The notes below the pieces were generated by a model that was not told the DNA's origin, searched no databases, and was given only the letters and a program-made list of their open reading frames with translations. Positions 1 to 7,991 of a DNA stretch of 64,000 nucleotides are shown here, piece after piece (within the stretch, counting starts at the first letter, position 1; each line of letters begins with the position of its first letter). This DNA is from Pelomonas sp. Root1217 (lineage in GTDB: Bacteria; Pseudomonadota; Gammaproteobacteria; Burkholderiales; Burkholderiaceae_C), in contig NZ_LMDC01000027.1 in the NCBI RefSeq assembly GCF_001425705.1, forward strand, positions 65,515 through 129,514, read 5' to 3'. The position numbers and the translations under genes were made by a program.

Positions 1-199
1 CGGTGGCGCCCAGCAGCGCGTGGTGGCCATCGTGTCGTCCGACACGCGGCGCTACATCAAGACGCTGATCGAGCCGGTGGCGCCGCAGCTGGCGGTGCTG
101 TCCTACCAGGAGGTCGACGAGGACGTCGCGCTGCAACCGGTCGGCTGGGTCAGCAACCCGCAGCCCCAGGCCCTGCCTCCGATCGCGGAGGCGGCATGA
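1..199 (+). CDS. sctV: SctV C-terminus (T3SS export gate), 5' end outside window
   Basis: Open from the window edge (reading from base 2) to the TGA at 197-199, giving about 65 C-terminal residues. The peptide has the SctV/HrcV/LcrD pattern: a short stretch like VSSDTRRYIKTLIEP, then LAVLSYQEV, then a tail with LQPVGWV. In the family this is the end of the cytoplasmic ring domain, which forms the nonameric gate that receives substrates and chaperones. The stop overlaps the sctS start by 4 bases (ATGA), so translation is probably coupled. Most of the gene, including all membrane segments, lies outside the window. Confidence 0.85.
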   Translation, partial: GGAQQRVVAIVSSDTRRYIKTLIEPVAPQLAVLSYQEVDEDVALQPVGWVSNPQPQALPPIAEAA

Positions 200-462
200 C
201 ACCGCAGAACATCCTCGACATCACGCGCGAAGGACTGTTGATCGTGCTGATGGTCTCGCTGCCCATGGTGCTGGTGTCCACGCTGACCTCGCTGGTGGTG
301 GCCGTGCTGCAGGCGGTCACGCAGATCCAGGACCAGAGCATCGGCCAGTCGGTGCGGCTCATCGTGGTGCTGATCGCCCTGGTGGTGACTGCCGGCTGGC
401 TCGGCCGCGATGTGTTGCGCTTCGCCGAGCGCGCTTTCCAAACCCTGGCTTCCTTGAGCTGA
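196..462 (+). CDS. sctS: SctS, T3SS export apparatus membrane protein (FliQ family)
   Basis: The 88-residue product has the normal length for SctS/HrcS/FliQ and two hydrophobic segments (about residues 14-38 and 52-70). The intervening VAVLQAVTQIQDQSIG stretch is typical of the family. With SctR and SctT, SctS forms the helical export gate in the inner membrane. The gene overlaps sctV upstream and sctC downstream (TGATG), so it is in the same operon. SctR usually precedes SctS, but here SctV does, so sctR must lie elsewhere. Confidence 0.92.
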   Translation: MTPQNILDITREGLLIVLMVSLPMVLVSTLTSLVVAVLQAVTQIQDQSIGQSVRLIVVLIALVVTAGWLGRDVLRFAERAFQTLASLS

Positions 463-2189
463 TGCTGCGCTCCGTCTACCTCCTCTTTTGCGCTGGCCTG
501 GTCGCGGCGCTGCTGGCCAGCCCCGCCACGGCAGCCGACCTGCCGCGCAACGGCCGGCCCTTTCGCATGGAAGCCAACGAGAAGCCGGTGGGCGACTTCC
601 TGCGCGAGCTGGCGGCGTCGCAGGGCGTCACGGCGGTCATCGACGGGAAGGTCAGCGGCACCATCAGCGGGCGCTTCGCCATCACCGGTGCGCAGCCCGG
701 CGCGGTGCAGATGGTGCTGAGCAACATCTGCGCGGCCAACGGGCTGACCTGGTATTACGACGGCGCCTTCCTGTTCATCGACCCGGCCGCCGACACGCGC
801 AGCGAGGTGTTCACCATCGCCGGCAAGAACGCGCCGCGCATCGCCGACACGCTGGCCCGGCTCAAGATTGCCGACGCCCGCTATCCGCTGCAGATCAGCG
901 AGGCCGATGGCAACGTCTATGTCTCGGGCCCCAAGCGCTATGTGGAGCTGGTGCGCCAGACGGTGCGGCTGATCGACCAGCGCGCGGCGCGCGACGACCG
1001 TGCCGAGGTGCAGGTGTTCCCGCTGCGCTATGCCTGGGCCGCCGATTTCAAGATCAACCGCGCCGGCAAGCAGGTGTCCATCCCCGGCGTGGCGGCGGTG
1101 CTGCGCAATCTCTACGGCCGTACCGGGGGCGGGCGGGCATCGGCCCCTTCGGCCGTGACAGGGCCGGTGCGGCGTACCAAGCTCGGCGTCAGCGCCGGCG
1201 CCGGCTCCGGCGTCGCCAAGTTGTCCAGCGAAGGGAGCAGCGCCTCTGAAGACGATAGCGACGGCGGCGCCGAGTTCTCCAGCGGCGAACTGCCGCAGTT
1301 CCAGCCCGACACACGGCTCAATGCGGTGCTGGTGCGCGACACGCCCGAGCGCATGGCGCGCTACGAGAAGCTCATCCAGACCATGGACGTGCGGCCGCGC
1401 CTGATCGAGATCGAGGTCACGATCATGGACATCAGCACCAACACGCTGGACAGCCTGGGCGTGGACTGGCGGCTGCACGCCCGCCACGGCGACCTGCAGA
1501 TCGGCCGCGGCAACCTGCCGCCGCTGACCTTCGGCAACGCCAACTCCGAGGCCGGCCAGGTCGTCACCGTCAACCCGCAGGGCAACCCCAGCACGCCGCT
1601 GGGTGCGCTGTTCACCGCTTCGATCGGCAACGACCTGCGCAACTACCTGCTGACCCGCGTCAGCGCGCTGGCCCAGAAGGGCAATGCCAACTTCATTGCG
1701 CGGCCCAAGGTGCTGACGCTGGACAACAACGAGGCGGTGCTGGAGAACCTCAGCGAGTTCTACGTGCGGGTCGACGGTTTCCAGGATTCGAGCCTGTACA
1801 GCGTCACGGCCGGCACCGCGGTGCGCGTGACTCCCTTGATCGTCGACGACAAGGAGGGCCGCGGCGTGCTGATGTCCATCGACATCGAGGACGGCGACGT
1901 CAGCAGCACCACCGTCGACCGCATCCCCGTCGTGCGGCGGCGCACCGTGAACACCCAGGCGCTGGTGGACGAAGGCACGAGCCTGCTGATCGCCGGCTAC
2001 ACCTCGGAGGAGAAGGCCAACGCGACCTCGGGCGTGCCGCTGCTGTCCAGCATCCCGGTGCTGGGCAAGCTGTTCCAGTACAGCGAGAAGAAGCAGAACA
2101 ACATGGAGCGCTTCTACCTGCTGACGCCGCGCCTCGTCACGCCCGGCAGCAAGCCGCCGCTGCCGGTCCAGCAGGAGCCAACGCAATGA
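462..2189 (+). CDS. sctC: SctC, T3SS outer-membrane secretin
   Basis: The 575-residue product starts with a Sec signal peptide (about 1-25, ending SPATAA). Periplasmic N0/N1-type domains follow (about 30-200). A Gly/Ser/Glu-rich linker at about 218-275 separates them from the secretin core (about 300-565). The core carries the family signature near its end (VPLLSSIPVLGKLFQ). SctC/HrcC forms the outer-membrane ring through which the needle passes. The gene overlaps sctS by 1 base and sctD by 4 bases. No lipobox is visible, so a separate pilotin may help insertion. Confidence 0.95.
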   Translation: MLRSVYLLFCAGLVAALLASPATAADLPRNGRPFRMEANEKPVGDFLRELAASQGVTAVIDGKVSGTISGRFAITGAQPGAVQMVLSNICAANGLTWYYDGAFLFIDPAADTRSEVFTIAGKNAPRIADTLARLKIADARYPLQISEADGNVYVSGPKRYVELVRQTVRLIDQRAARDDRAEVQVFPLRYAWAADFKINRAGKQVSIPGVAAVLRNLYGRTGGGRASAPSAVTGPVRRTKLGVSAGAGSGVAKLSSEGSSASEDDSDGGAEFSSGELPQFQPDTRLNAVLVRDTPERMARYEKLIQTMDVRPRLIEIEVTIMDISTNTLDSLGVDWRLHARHGDLQIGRGNLPPLTFGNANSEAGQVVTVNPQGNPSTPLGALFTASIGNDLRNYLLTRVSALAQKGNANFIARPKVLTLDNNEAVLENLSEFYVRVDGFQDSSLYSVTAGTAVRVTPLIVDDKEGRGVLMSIDIEDGDVSSTTVDRIPVVRRRTVNTQALVDEGTSLLIAGYTSEEKANATSGVPLLSSIPVLGKLFQYSEKKQNNMERFYLLTPRLVTPGSKPPLPVQQEPTQ

Positions 2190-3325
2190 ACGCGCGGGCC
2201 CACACCACCACCACGGCCGCCGTGCCGGGCTGGTGCCTGCGCTTTCTCAGTGGCGCGGTCAAGGGTCGCACCATTGCGCTCAAGCCTGGCGTCAACACGC
2301 TGGGCGCTTCGGGCGAGTGCGAGGTCATGCTGCCTGGCAGCGACGTGCTGCCGCGCCACCTGGTGTTTACGGTGGGCGAACTGGCGATGTCGCTGCAGAA
2401 GGTCGGCGCGGCCGCTGTGAAGCTCAATGGCCAGGACGTGCAGGCCCAGCGCAAGGGCGTGGTGGCGGGCGACGTGGTGTCGGTCGGCAGCATCGACTTC
2501 CAGGTCGACCGCAGCTATCCCGCGCCCGAGCACGAGCACGGCGACCCGGCGTCCGAGTGGGCCGAAAGCATCATGCCCGGTGACGCGCCTCCCGCCGCCT
2601 TGCTGCAGGCGCCCGCTCGCCGGGGCTCGCCATGGCTGAGCGTGGCGGTGGTGGTGCTCGCGATCGGCGGTGCGGCCGGCGTGCTGGCCTGGGCCGGCAA
2701 CGCGGGCAGCTCGACCCGCGCCGCAACCGTCGACCTGGCCGAGGTGGAGAAGGCCTTGAAGCCCTTTCCCGAAGTGGAAGTGGTGGCGGTGGCCGGCGGC
2801 CGCTTCAACGTGCGCGGCTACGTCGAATCGCGCCAGCGCAAGCAGGCGTTGGCCGAGGCCATGGCACCCTTCGGCCGGCAGGTCAGCACCAGTGTGCACG
2901 CGGCGGAGGACATCGTCGAGCAGGCGCGCCGCTATGTGAGCGACCCCGGCATCTCGATGAGCTACGCGGGCCAGGGCCGGCTGGTGGTGGCCGGCGCCAC
3001 CGAGGACGAATCGGTGCGCCAGAAGATCCGCCGCCTGGCCGACGACCTGCACCCGGCGGTGCTGGTGTCCGACCAGGTGAAGTTGCGGCCGCGGCCCCAG
3101 GCTGACCGCGCGGGCGAGCAGCAGCGCGCGCAGTGGGACGCGTGGCAGAACGTGCTGCCGTCGCGCATGGTCAGCATCACGCAGGACGCCAGTGGCATGA
3201 GCTACATCCAGCTCGCCAATGGCAACCGCTATTACGAAGGGGCGGTGCTCAAGTCGGGCGCCGAACTCAAGCGCATCGAAACCGATGGCCTGGTGGTGTC
3301 ACCAGGCAGGGAGGCATCGCGATGA
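2186..3325 (+). CDS. sctD: SctD, T3SS inner-membrane ring protein with FHA-like domain
   Basis: The 379-residue protein has an N-terminal cytoplasmic FHA-like domain (about 15-105) and one transmembrane segment (about 148-171, WLSVAVVVLAIGGAAGVLAW). A periplasmic part with BON-like ring-building repeats follows. This is the SctD/PrgH/YscD layout: the outer of the two inner-membrane rings, contacting SctC and SctJ. The start overlaps the sctC stop (ATGA). After its stop there is a 111-base gap holding a candidate promoter, so the next gene may also be expressed independently. Confidence 0.88.
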   Translation: MNARAHTTTTAAVPGWCLRFLSGAVKGRTIALKPGVNTLGASGECEVMLPGSDVLPRHLVFTVGELAMSLQKVGAAAVKLNGQDVQAQRKGVVAGDVVSVGSIDFQVDRSYPAPEHEHGDPASEWAESIMPGDAPPAALLQAPARRGSPWLSVAVVVLAIGGAAGVLAWAGNAGSSTRAATVDLAEVEKALKPFPEVEVVAVAGGRFNVRGYVESRQRKQALAEAMAPFGRQVSTSVHAAEDIVEQARRYVSDPGISMSYAGQGRLVVAGATEDESVRQKIRRLADDLHPAVLVSDQVKLRPRPQADRAGEQQRAQWDAWQNVLPSRMVSITQDASGMSYIQLANGNRYYEGAVLKSGAELKRIETDGLVVSPGREASR

Positions 3326-3337
3326 GCGCCACGGGAT

Positions 3338-3362
3338 TTCGCACCGGAGGCCCGGCCTTCGT
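3338..3362 (+). promoter_or_regulatory. Candidate hrpII/PIP box upstream of needle gene
   Basis: TTCGC at 3338-3342 and TTCGT at 3358-3362 are separated by exactly 15 bases. This fits the imperfect PIP-box rule TTCGB-N15-TTCGB and the hrpII box TTCG-N16-TTCG bound by HrpX/HrpB-type AraC regulators in Xanthomonas and Ralstonia. It lies in the largest gap of the secretion operon, 75 bases before the needle candidate start. About 30 bases downstream is only a weak -10-like AT run (GATTTTT, 3394-3400). No HrpX/HrpB gene is visible in the window. Confidence 0.55.
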
Positions 3363-3436
3363 GCGGAATGCCTCCGTCCACGAGGACGGGGGCGATTTTT
3401 GTCATGTCATCAACCTTTGACGTTAGGAGTCAAACC

Positions 3437-3631
3437 ATGGCCGTAGCCGCACCCGAGTCCGGACTGGACAGCAAGGCAATCCTGGAACAGAACAAGCAGC
3501 TGACCATCTTCAGCACCGTGACGTCGCAAAGCGCCCAGCGCACCGCGGCCATCACGTCGGCCAACGCCCAGCAGACCAACACGGTTCTGCAGGCGGCCAG
3601 CGACGTTCGCCAGCAGTCGCAGAAGGTCTGA
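3437..3631 (+). CDS. Candidate T3SS needle/pilus subunit (SctF position)
   Basis: The 64-residue protein is polar, Ala/Gln/Ser/Thr-rich, without cysteine or a signal peptide, and probably all helical. I chose the ATG at 3437 because TTAGGAGT lies just upstream; an in-frame ATG at 3368 has no ribosome site. The gene order SctD - this gene - SctI-like - SctJ matches prgH-I-J-K, where this position is the needle SctF. Size and composition suit a needle or Hrp pilus subunit, which are poorly conserved. Its own upstream hrpII/PIP-like box and the strong hairpin after its stop suggest high-level expression. The assignment rests on context and composition, not on a conserved motif. Confidence 0.6.
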   Translation: MAVAAPESGLDSKAILEQNKQLTIFSTVTSQSAQRTAAITSANAQQTNTVLQAASDVRQQSQKV

Positions 3632-3645
3632 CCTTCCGGCTTGTC

Positions 3646-3669
3646 GCCGCCCCGGGGCCCCGGGGCGGC
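3646..3669. terminator. 24-bp perfect palindrome after needle candidate
   Basis: A perfect palindrome, GCCGCCCCGGGG followed by its reverse complement, starts 14 bases after the stop at 3631. As RNA it would form a very stable GC hairpin without a U tract. Such a hairpin between the first small gene and its operon partners could stabilise the upstream mRNA or attenuate read-through. It would give many needle subunits and fewer copies of the downstream parts. Confidence 0.5.
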
Positions 3670-3705
3670 ATTCCTCGTCCATCCCTTTCACCCAGCGAGG
3701 TCATC

Positions 3706-4095
3706 ATGGTCCAACCCGTTGATGCCATGGCCGTTGCGGTCCAGGCCAGCGCCACGGCGCCGGCTGCGATCGATCCGGCCGAAGCCCAGCATTTCGCCGG
3801 CTATATGGTCCGCCCCCAGGCCGGCGGCAGCGGTTCGCTGCAATCGCTGTCCAGCGCCGCCGACCAGTTCTTCGGCCAGCGCCCCGGGGCCAGCGAGTTG
3901 ATGGCCCACCGCATGGTGCCGGCGGCCGACCTGGGCGACCCGCAGACCGCTGCCGTCGAATTCGGCCGCGCGCAGATGGAGATCGTCAGGTTCAGCAACG
4001 ACTCCATGACCTACTTCAGCAAGATGCATATGTGCACGGCCCTGGCCAGCGCCTGCAGCAACCAGTTCAACTCGTTGCTGAAGAACAATGGCTAG
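3706..4095 (+). CDS. Candidate T3SS inner-rod protein (SctI / HrpB2-like)
   Basis: The 129-residue protein has a loose Ala/Gln-rich N-terminal half and a predicted helical C-terminal end (about 88-129, ending FNSLLKNNG). Inner-rod proteins (PrgJ/YscI/HrpB2) have this size and a functional C-terminal helix. It sits directly before sctJ, overlapping it by 8 bases, as rod genes do in the hrpB2-hrcJ and prgJ-prgK arrangements. GAGG stands before the ATG. Sequence similarity is weak by eye, so the call is mainly positional. Confidence 0.6.
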   Translation: MVQPVDAMAVAVQASATAPAAIDPAEAQHFAGYMVRPQAGGSGSLQSLSSAADQFFGQRPGASELMAHRMVPAADLGDPQTAAVEFGRAQMEIVRFSNDSMTYFSKMHMCTALASACSNQFNSLLKNNG

Positions 4096-4858
4096 GCAAC
4101 TTTGCACCGCCGTGGCCCTGGCCCTGTGCCTGCTACTTTCCGCCTGCAAGGTCGACCTCTATTCCAACCTCAACGAGCGTGAGGCCAACGAGATGTTGGC
4201 CGCGCTGACCTCGGAGAGCATCCCCGCCGAGAAGGAGGCTGCCGAGGGCGGCCTCTGGCAGCTCAAGGTCGAGGAAAGCCGCCTGCCCGCGGCCCTGGAC
4301 GTGCTGCGCGCGCAAGGGCTGCCGCACGACCGCTACGCCAGCATGGGCGACGTCTTCCAGAAGCAGGGCCTGGTGTCCACGCCGTCGGAAGAGCGCATGC
4401 GCTACATCTATGCGGTGTCGCAGGAGCTGTCGCAGACGCTGCGCACCATCGACGGCGTGGTGGCTGCCCGCGTGCATGTGGTGATCCCGGCCAACGACCC
4501 GCTGAGCGACAAGCTCAAGCCTTCGTCGGCCGCGGTCTTCATCAAATACCGTGCGGACGTGGACCTGCGGCTGCTGGCGCCGACCGTCAAGGACATGGTG
4601 GCGCACAGCATCGAGGGCCTGTCCCACGACCAGGTCTCGCTGTCGCTGGTGGAGGCACGGCGTGCCAGCGGCGCGGCGGCGGCCGCCGATCTGCCAGTGC
4701 GCTACGAAGTGGCAGGCCTGTCGCTCGACCGCACGGCAGTCACGCTCGGCGTGCTGCTGCTGGCCGCGGTGGCCTGCCTGATCGCACTGCCCAGCCTGCT
4801 GCGCCGCCAGGGCCTGGACTGGCGCACCTGGGCGCGGCGCCAGCTGTTGAAGCGCTGA
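4088..4858 (+). CDS. sctJ: SctJ, T3SS inner-membrane ring lipoprotein
   Basis: The 256-residue YscJ/HrcJ/PrgK family protein begins with a lipoprotein signal peptide ending in the lipobox LLSAC, followed by KVDLYSNLNEREANEM. Two ring-building domains follow (about 20-85 and 105-185, including VAARVHVVIP and VKDMVAHSIEGL). A C-terminal transmembrane helix lies at about 215-238. It forms the inner ring with SctD. The start overlaps the rod candidate by 8 bases and the stop overlaps sctK by 1 base. Confidence 0.95.
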   Translation: MARQLCTAVALALCLLLSACKVDLYSNLNEREANEMLAALTSESIPAEKEAAEGGLWQLKVEESRLPAALDVLRAQGLPHDRYASMGDVFQKQGLVSTPSEERMRYIYAVSQELSQTLRTIDGVVAARVHVVIPANDPLSDKLKPSSAAVFIKYRADVDLRLLAPTVKDMVAHSIEGLSHDQVSLSLVEARRASGAAAAADLPVRYEVAGLSLDRTAVTLGVLLLAAVACLIALPSLLRRQGLDWRTWARRQLLKR

Positions 4859-5559
4859 TGCGAACCGTCCAAGCTCCCAGCGAACCGGCGCCAGCGGCGC
4901 CTGAGCATGGCCCGTTGGACATGCTGCGCCTGGCGCTGCGCCAGGGCCTGCATCCAGAGGACGGACTGCACCCCAGCTGGCTGCCGCCTGACTGGCCGGT
5001 GCGCCACCGCAGCATCTCGCGCCTCGGCCCCGCCGGCCGCGCCGTGCTTGGCCAACTGCTGCGCGCCCGCGGCCTGGCCGACGAGACCGTGGACCTGCAG
5101 TTCGATTCCCAGCTCAAGCGCGTGGACCTGATGGACGCCGCCTCGCTGCGGCTGCTGGCCATCTACTGTGGCTTCGCGGCGCACAAGCCGCTGTTCGGCC
5201 TGCGGGGTGGCCTGGGGAGCCAGGTACGGCGCCAGGCGCTGCGCGTGGCCGACGACGCGGTCGACTTCGTGCTCGACCGCGTGCCCCAGCTCACCCACAT
5301 CCGCGTCGACATGCAGCGGCTGCAAGAGCAACCGCATGCGGCCGGCCATGTGATGGTGCAGCGCGGCTACCGGCTGCTGACGGGCGCGCTGTTGCCCGAG
5401 GGGCCTGCGGTGCTGCAGCGCATCCGGCTCAAGTTGCCGCAGCGCGTGAGCCGCTTGCGCGTGCCACCGTTGCAGCCGCGCCAGCTCGAACAACTCAGGG
5501 AGCTGATGCTGCTGTGCATCGTCCCGGAAAGACTGCCGCAATGGGACTGGCTTTTCTGA
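4858..5559 (+). CDS. sctK: SctK, T3SS sorting-platform protein (HrpB4/YscK-like)
   Basis: The 233-residue soluble protein lies between sctJ and sctL, the position of hrpB4 in Ralstonia/Xanthomonas clusters and of yscK in Yersinia. A short early motif (HPSWLPPDWP) and the C-terminal CIVPERLPQWDWLF resemble the SctK/HrpB4 family. SctK links SctD cytoplasmic domains to the SctQ-SctL pods. The stop lies inside the start of sctL (overlap about 19 bases). The family is poorly conserved, so position carries much of the weight. Confidence 0.75.
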   Translation: MRTVQAPSEPAPAAPEHGPLDMLRLALRQGLHPEDGLHPSWLPPDWPVRHRSISRLGPAGRAVLGQLLRARGLADETVDLQFDSQLKRVDLMDAASLRLLAIYCGFAAHKPLFGLRGGLGSQVRRQALRVADDAVDFVLDRVPQLTHIRVDMQRLQEQPHAAGHVMVQRGYRLLTGALLPEGPAVLQRIRLKLPQRVSRLRVPPLQPRQLEQLRELMLLCIVPERLPQWDWLF

Positions 5560-6176
5560 TCACGACCGACAACCTGCAGCTGCTCAGCGAGCGCAAGGTG
5601 CTGAAGGAGGCCGAGTACGCCGCGCTGCTGGACGCCTCGGCCGTGGTGGAGGCTGCGCGGCAGGAGGCGCGCCGCATCGAGCAGCAGGCCCGGCAGCAGG
5701 CCGAGGACAGCCGCCGCCAGGGTCACGAGCAGGGGCTGGAGGCGGCGCGCGCCGAATACGCCCAGCAGCTGGTGGGCGAGGCCCTGGCCGCACAGCGTCA
5801 GCTGCAGGCACTGCGCGCGGCGATGGCGCAGATCGTCGCCCAGGCCGTGCGGCAGTTCCTCGGCGAGGCCGATCCGGCGGCGCTGCTGGAGACCGCGCTG
5901 CGCCGCGTCGACACCCTGGTACGCCACGAGCCCTTCGTGATGCTGCGCGTGGCGCCCGCGCAGGAAGAGCATGTGCGCACGGCGCTGCGGCAGCTCGGTG
6001 GCGAGCTGCCCTGGGCCCAGGCGCTGGCCGTCGTGGCCGACCCGGCCCTGCCGGCCCAGGCCTGCGTGCTGCACACGCCCTCGGGCACGCTGCAAATCGG
6101 TGTTGATGCGCAGCTCGACGCGTTTCGCGCCGCAGTGGAGCGCAGCGGGTTGCTGCAGCCAGCGGAGCAGGGCTGA
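5541..6176 (+). CDS. sctL: SctL, T3SS ATPase stator (FliH/HrpB5 family)
   Basis: The 211-residue protein begins MGLAFLITTDNLQLLSERKVLK, the usual SctL opening. I therefore chose the ATG at 5541 over an in-frame ATG at 5514 that lies deeper in sctK. A Glu/Gln/Ala/Arg-rich coiled coil follows (about 38-85), then a globular FliH-like domain. SctL dimers connect the SctQ pods to the SctN ATPase and modulate it. The stop overlaps the sctN start by 1 base. Confidence 0.88.
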   Translation: MGLAFLITTDNLQLLSERKVLKEAEYAALLDASAVVEAARQEARRIEQQARQQAEDSRRQGHEQGLEAARAEYAQQLVGEALAAQRQLQALRAAMAQIVAQAVRQFLGEADPAALLETALRRVDTLVRHEPFVMLRVAPAQEEHVRTALRQLGGELPWAQALAVVADPALPAQACVLHTPSGTLQIGVDAQLDAFRAAVERSGLLQPAEQG

Positions 6177-7504
6177 TGGACGAGCTGGCCACGCAAAGCA
6201 TCGTCGACGACCTGTCGCGCGCCTTCGGCCACCTGCCTACCGTGGGCGTGCGCGGCCGCGTCAGCAAGGCCGTGGGCATGCTGATCGACGCGACCGGCAT
6301 CCAGGCTCATGTGGGCGAACTCTGCGAGCTGCGCACGCCTGGCGAGCCGCCGCTGCTGGCGGAGGTGGTGGGCTTCCAGAAGCAGGTGGCCATCCTGACG
6401 CCGCTGGGACCGACCACCGGCATCTCCGCGCTGACCGAGGTGGTGCCTTCAGGCCGTGGCCATGTCTGCCCCGTCGGGCCGGGCTTGCTCGGCCGGGTGC
6501 TCGACGCCATGGGCGAGCCCATGGATGGCAAGGGCTCGCTGAAGGCAATGGCGCGCGTGCCGGTGCAGCGTCAGCCGGTGAACCCGCTGGCGCGCCGCAT
6601 GGTGGCCGAGCCGCTGGCCACCGGCATCCGTGCCATCGACGGCCTGCTGACCCTCGGCGAGGGCCAGCGCGTGGGTGTGTTCTCGCCGCCCGGCGTGGGC
6701 AAGAGCACGCTGCTGGGCATGCTGGCGCGCGGCTCCACGGCCGACGTCAACGTGGTGGCGCTGATCGGCGAGCGTGGCCGCGAGGTGAAGGAGTTCATCG
6801 AGCGCAGCCTTGGCACCGATGGCATGGCCCGCACGGTTATGGTGGTCTCCACCTCAGACCGGCCGCCGATGGAGCGCATCAAGTCGGCCTATGTGGCCAC
6901 CACCATCGCAGAGCATTTCCGCGACCAGGGGCAGAAGGTGCTGTTGCTGGTGGACTCGCTGACCCGCTTTGCGCGCGCCCAGCGCGAGATCGGTCTGGCC
7001 AGCGGCGAGCCGCCGACGCGGCGCAGCTATCCGCCGTCGATCTTCTCCATGCTGCCGCAGCTGCTGGAGCGCGCAGGGCAGGGCGAGCGGGGCTCCATCA
7101 CGGCCGTGTACTCGGTGCTGACCGAGGGCGAGGACGATAGCGACCCCATCGCCGAGGAGGTGCGTTCCATCCTGGACGGCCACATCGTGCTGTCGCGCAA
7201 GCTCGCCGCGGCCAACCACTACCCCGCCATCGATGTGCTCGCCAGCGTCAGCCGCGTGATGTCGGGCGTGGCGTCGCCCGAGCATGCGCAGGCGGCCGGG
7301 CGCCTGCGCTCCCTGATGGCCAAATACCAGGAGCTGGAGCTGCTGATCCAGATCGGCGAGTACCGCCAGGGCGCCGAAGCGTTGGCCGACCTGGCGGTGC
7401 AACGCCGGGCGGCGACGCAGCAGTTCCTCGCGCAGAAGCCTGGCGACCGCCAGGCCTTCGAGCAGACACTGGCGGCGCTGCGGCGGCTCGCCGAGGGCGT
7501 GTGA
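6176..7504 (+). CDS. sctN: SctN, T3SS ATPase
   Basis: The 442-residue FliI/HrcN-type ATPase has a beta-barrel N-terminal domain (about 20-90) and a Walker A loop SPPGVGKST at about 170-178. GERGREVKEF follows, with the Walker B strand LLLVDSLTRFARA and the arginine-finger region ERAG. The hexamer unfolds substrates and strips chaperones at the base of the export gate. The Walker A prefix SPPG is closer to flagellar/HrcN types than to the GGGG type. Length and motifs are complete. Confidence 0.97.
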   Translation: MDELATQSIVDDLSRAFGHLPTVGVRGRVSKAVGMLIDATGIQAHVGELCELRTPGEPPLLAEVVGFQKQVAILTPLGPTTGISALTEVVPSGRGHVCPVGPGLLGRVLDAMGEPMDGKGSLKAMARVPVQRQPVNPLARRMVAEPLATGIRAIDGLLTLGEGQRVGVFSPPGVGKSTLLGMLARGSTADVNVVALIGERGREVKEFIERSLGTDGMARTVMVVSTSDRPPMERIKSAYVATTIAEHFRDQGQKVLLLVDSLTRFARAQREIGLASGEPPTRRSYPPSIFSMLPQLLERAGQGERGSITAVYSVLTEGEDDSDPIAEEVRSILDGHIVLSRKLAAANHYPAIDVLASVSRVMSGVASPEHAQAAGRLRSLMAKYQELELLIQIGEYRQGAEALADLAVQRRAATQQFLAQKPGDRQAFEQTLAALRRLAEGV

Positions 7505-7505
7505 C

Positions 7506-7991
7506 ATGGCCATCGCCTGGAAGCTGCTGGCCGACGTGCGCGAGCGCCACCAGCGCAGCGCACTGCAGGTGGTGGGGCGTGACCAGCGGGCGCTGCAGGC
7601 CTGCGAGGCGAGGGCGCAAGAGGCCGAGCAGCAATGGCTGCAGCAGCACCAGGCCAAGGCGCAGCACTGGCAGTCCACTGTGGCGGCAGTGGGCGAGGGC
7701 GGCTGCAGCGTGGCGCAGATGCGCCAGGCGGGAGCCTGGAGCCGCGCGCTCGATGGACGCATCGTGACGGCCGGCGCGGCCGCCGTACAGGCTCAGGTTG
7801 TGGTGGCGCAGGCTGCAGGGCTGCTCGACGCGAGCCGCGCGCAGCTGCGCCGCGCCAGCGCGGAGCTGGAGAAGGCCAGGCAGATGCAGCAGCGCGCCTT
7901 GGCAGAGCAACGTGCGCAGCAGGAGCGGCGGCAGGACGAGGCGACCGAGGAAGCCTCGGTGCAGCTGTGGTCGGCGGCGCGGCGGGCGTGA
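7506..7991 (+). CDS. sctO: SctO, T3SS ATPase stalk (HrpB7/YscO-like)
   Basis: The 161-residue protein is nearly all charged/Ala/Gln coiled coil, with no signal or membrane segment. It lies between sctN and sctT, as hrpB7 and yscO/fliJ homologues do. SctO is the central stalk joining the ATPase hexamer to SctV. It starts one base after the sctN stop, and its own TGA shares a base with the sctT ATG (TGATG). Stalk proteins are divergent, so the call relies on coiled-coil content, length and position. Confidence 0.75.
   Translation: MAIAWKLLADVRERHQRSALQVVGRDQRALQACEARAQEAEQQWLQQHQAKAQHWQSTVAAVGEGGCSVAQMRQAGAWSRALDGRIVTAGAAAVQAQVVVAQAAGLLDASRAQLRRASAELEKARQMQQRALAEQRAQQERRQDEATEEASVQLWSAARRA

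Noticed and set aside
150-2186. Minus-strand frame of 678 codons opposite sctS/sctC
   Set aside because: Shadow of sctC; composition is biased and no domain is visible.
5514-5540. Earlier ATG for sctL
   Set aside because: The family consensus begins at the ATG at 5541, and the extra nine residues only repeat sctK sequence in another frame.
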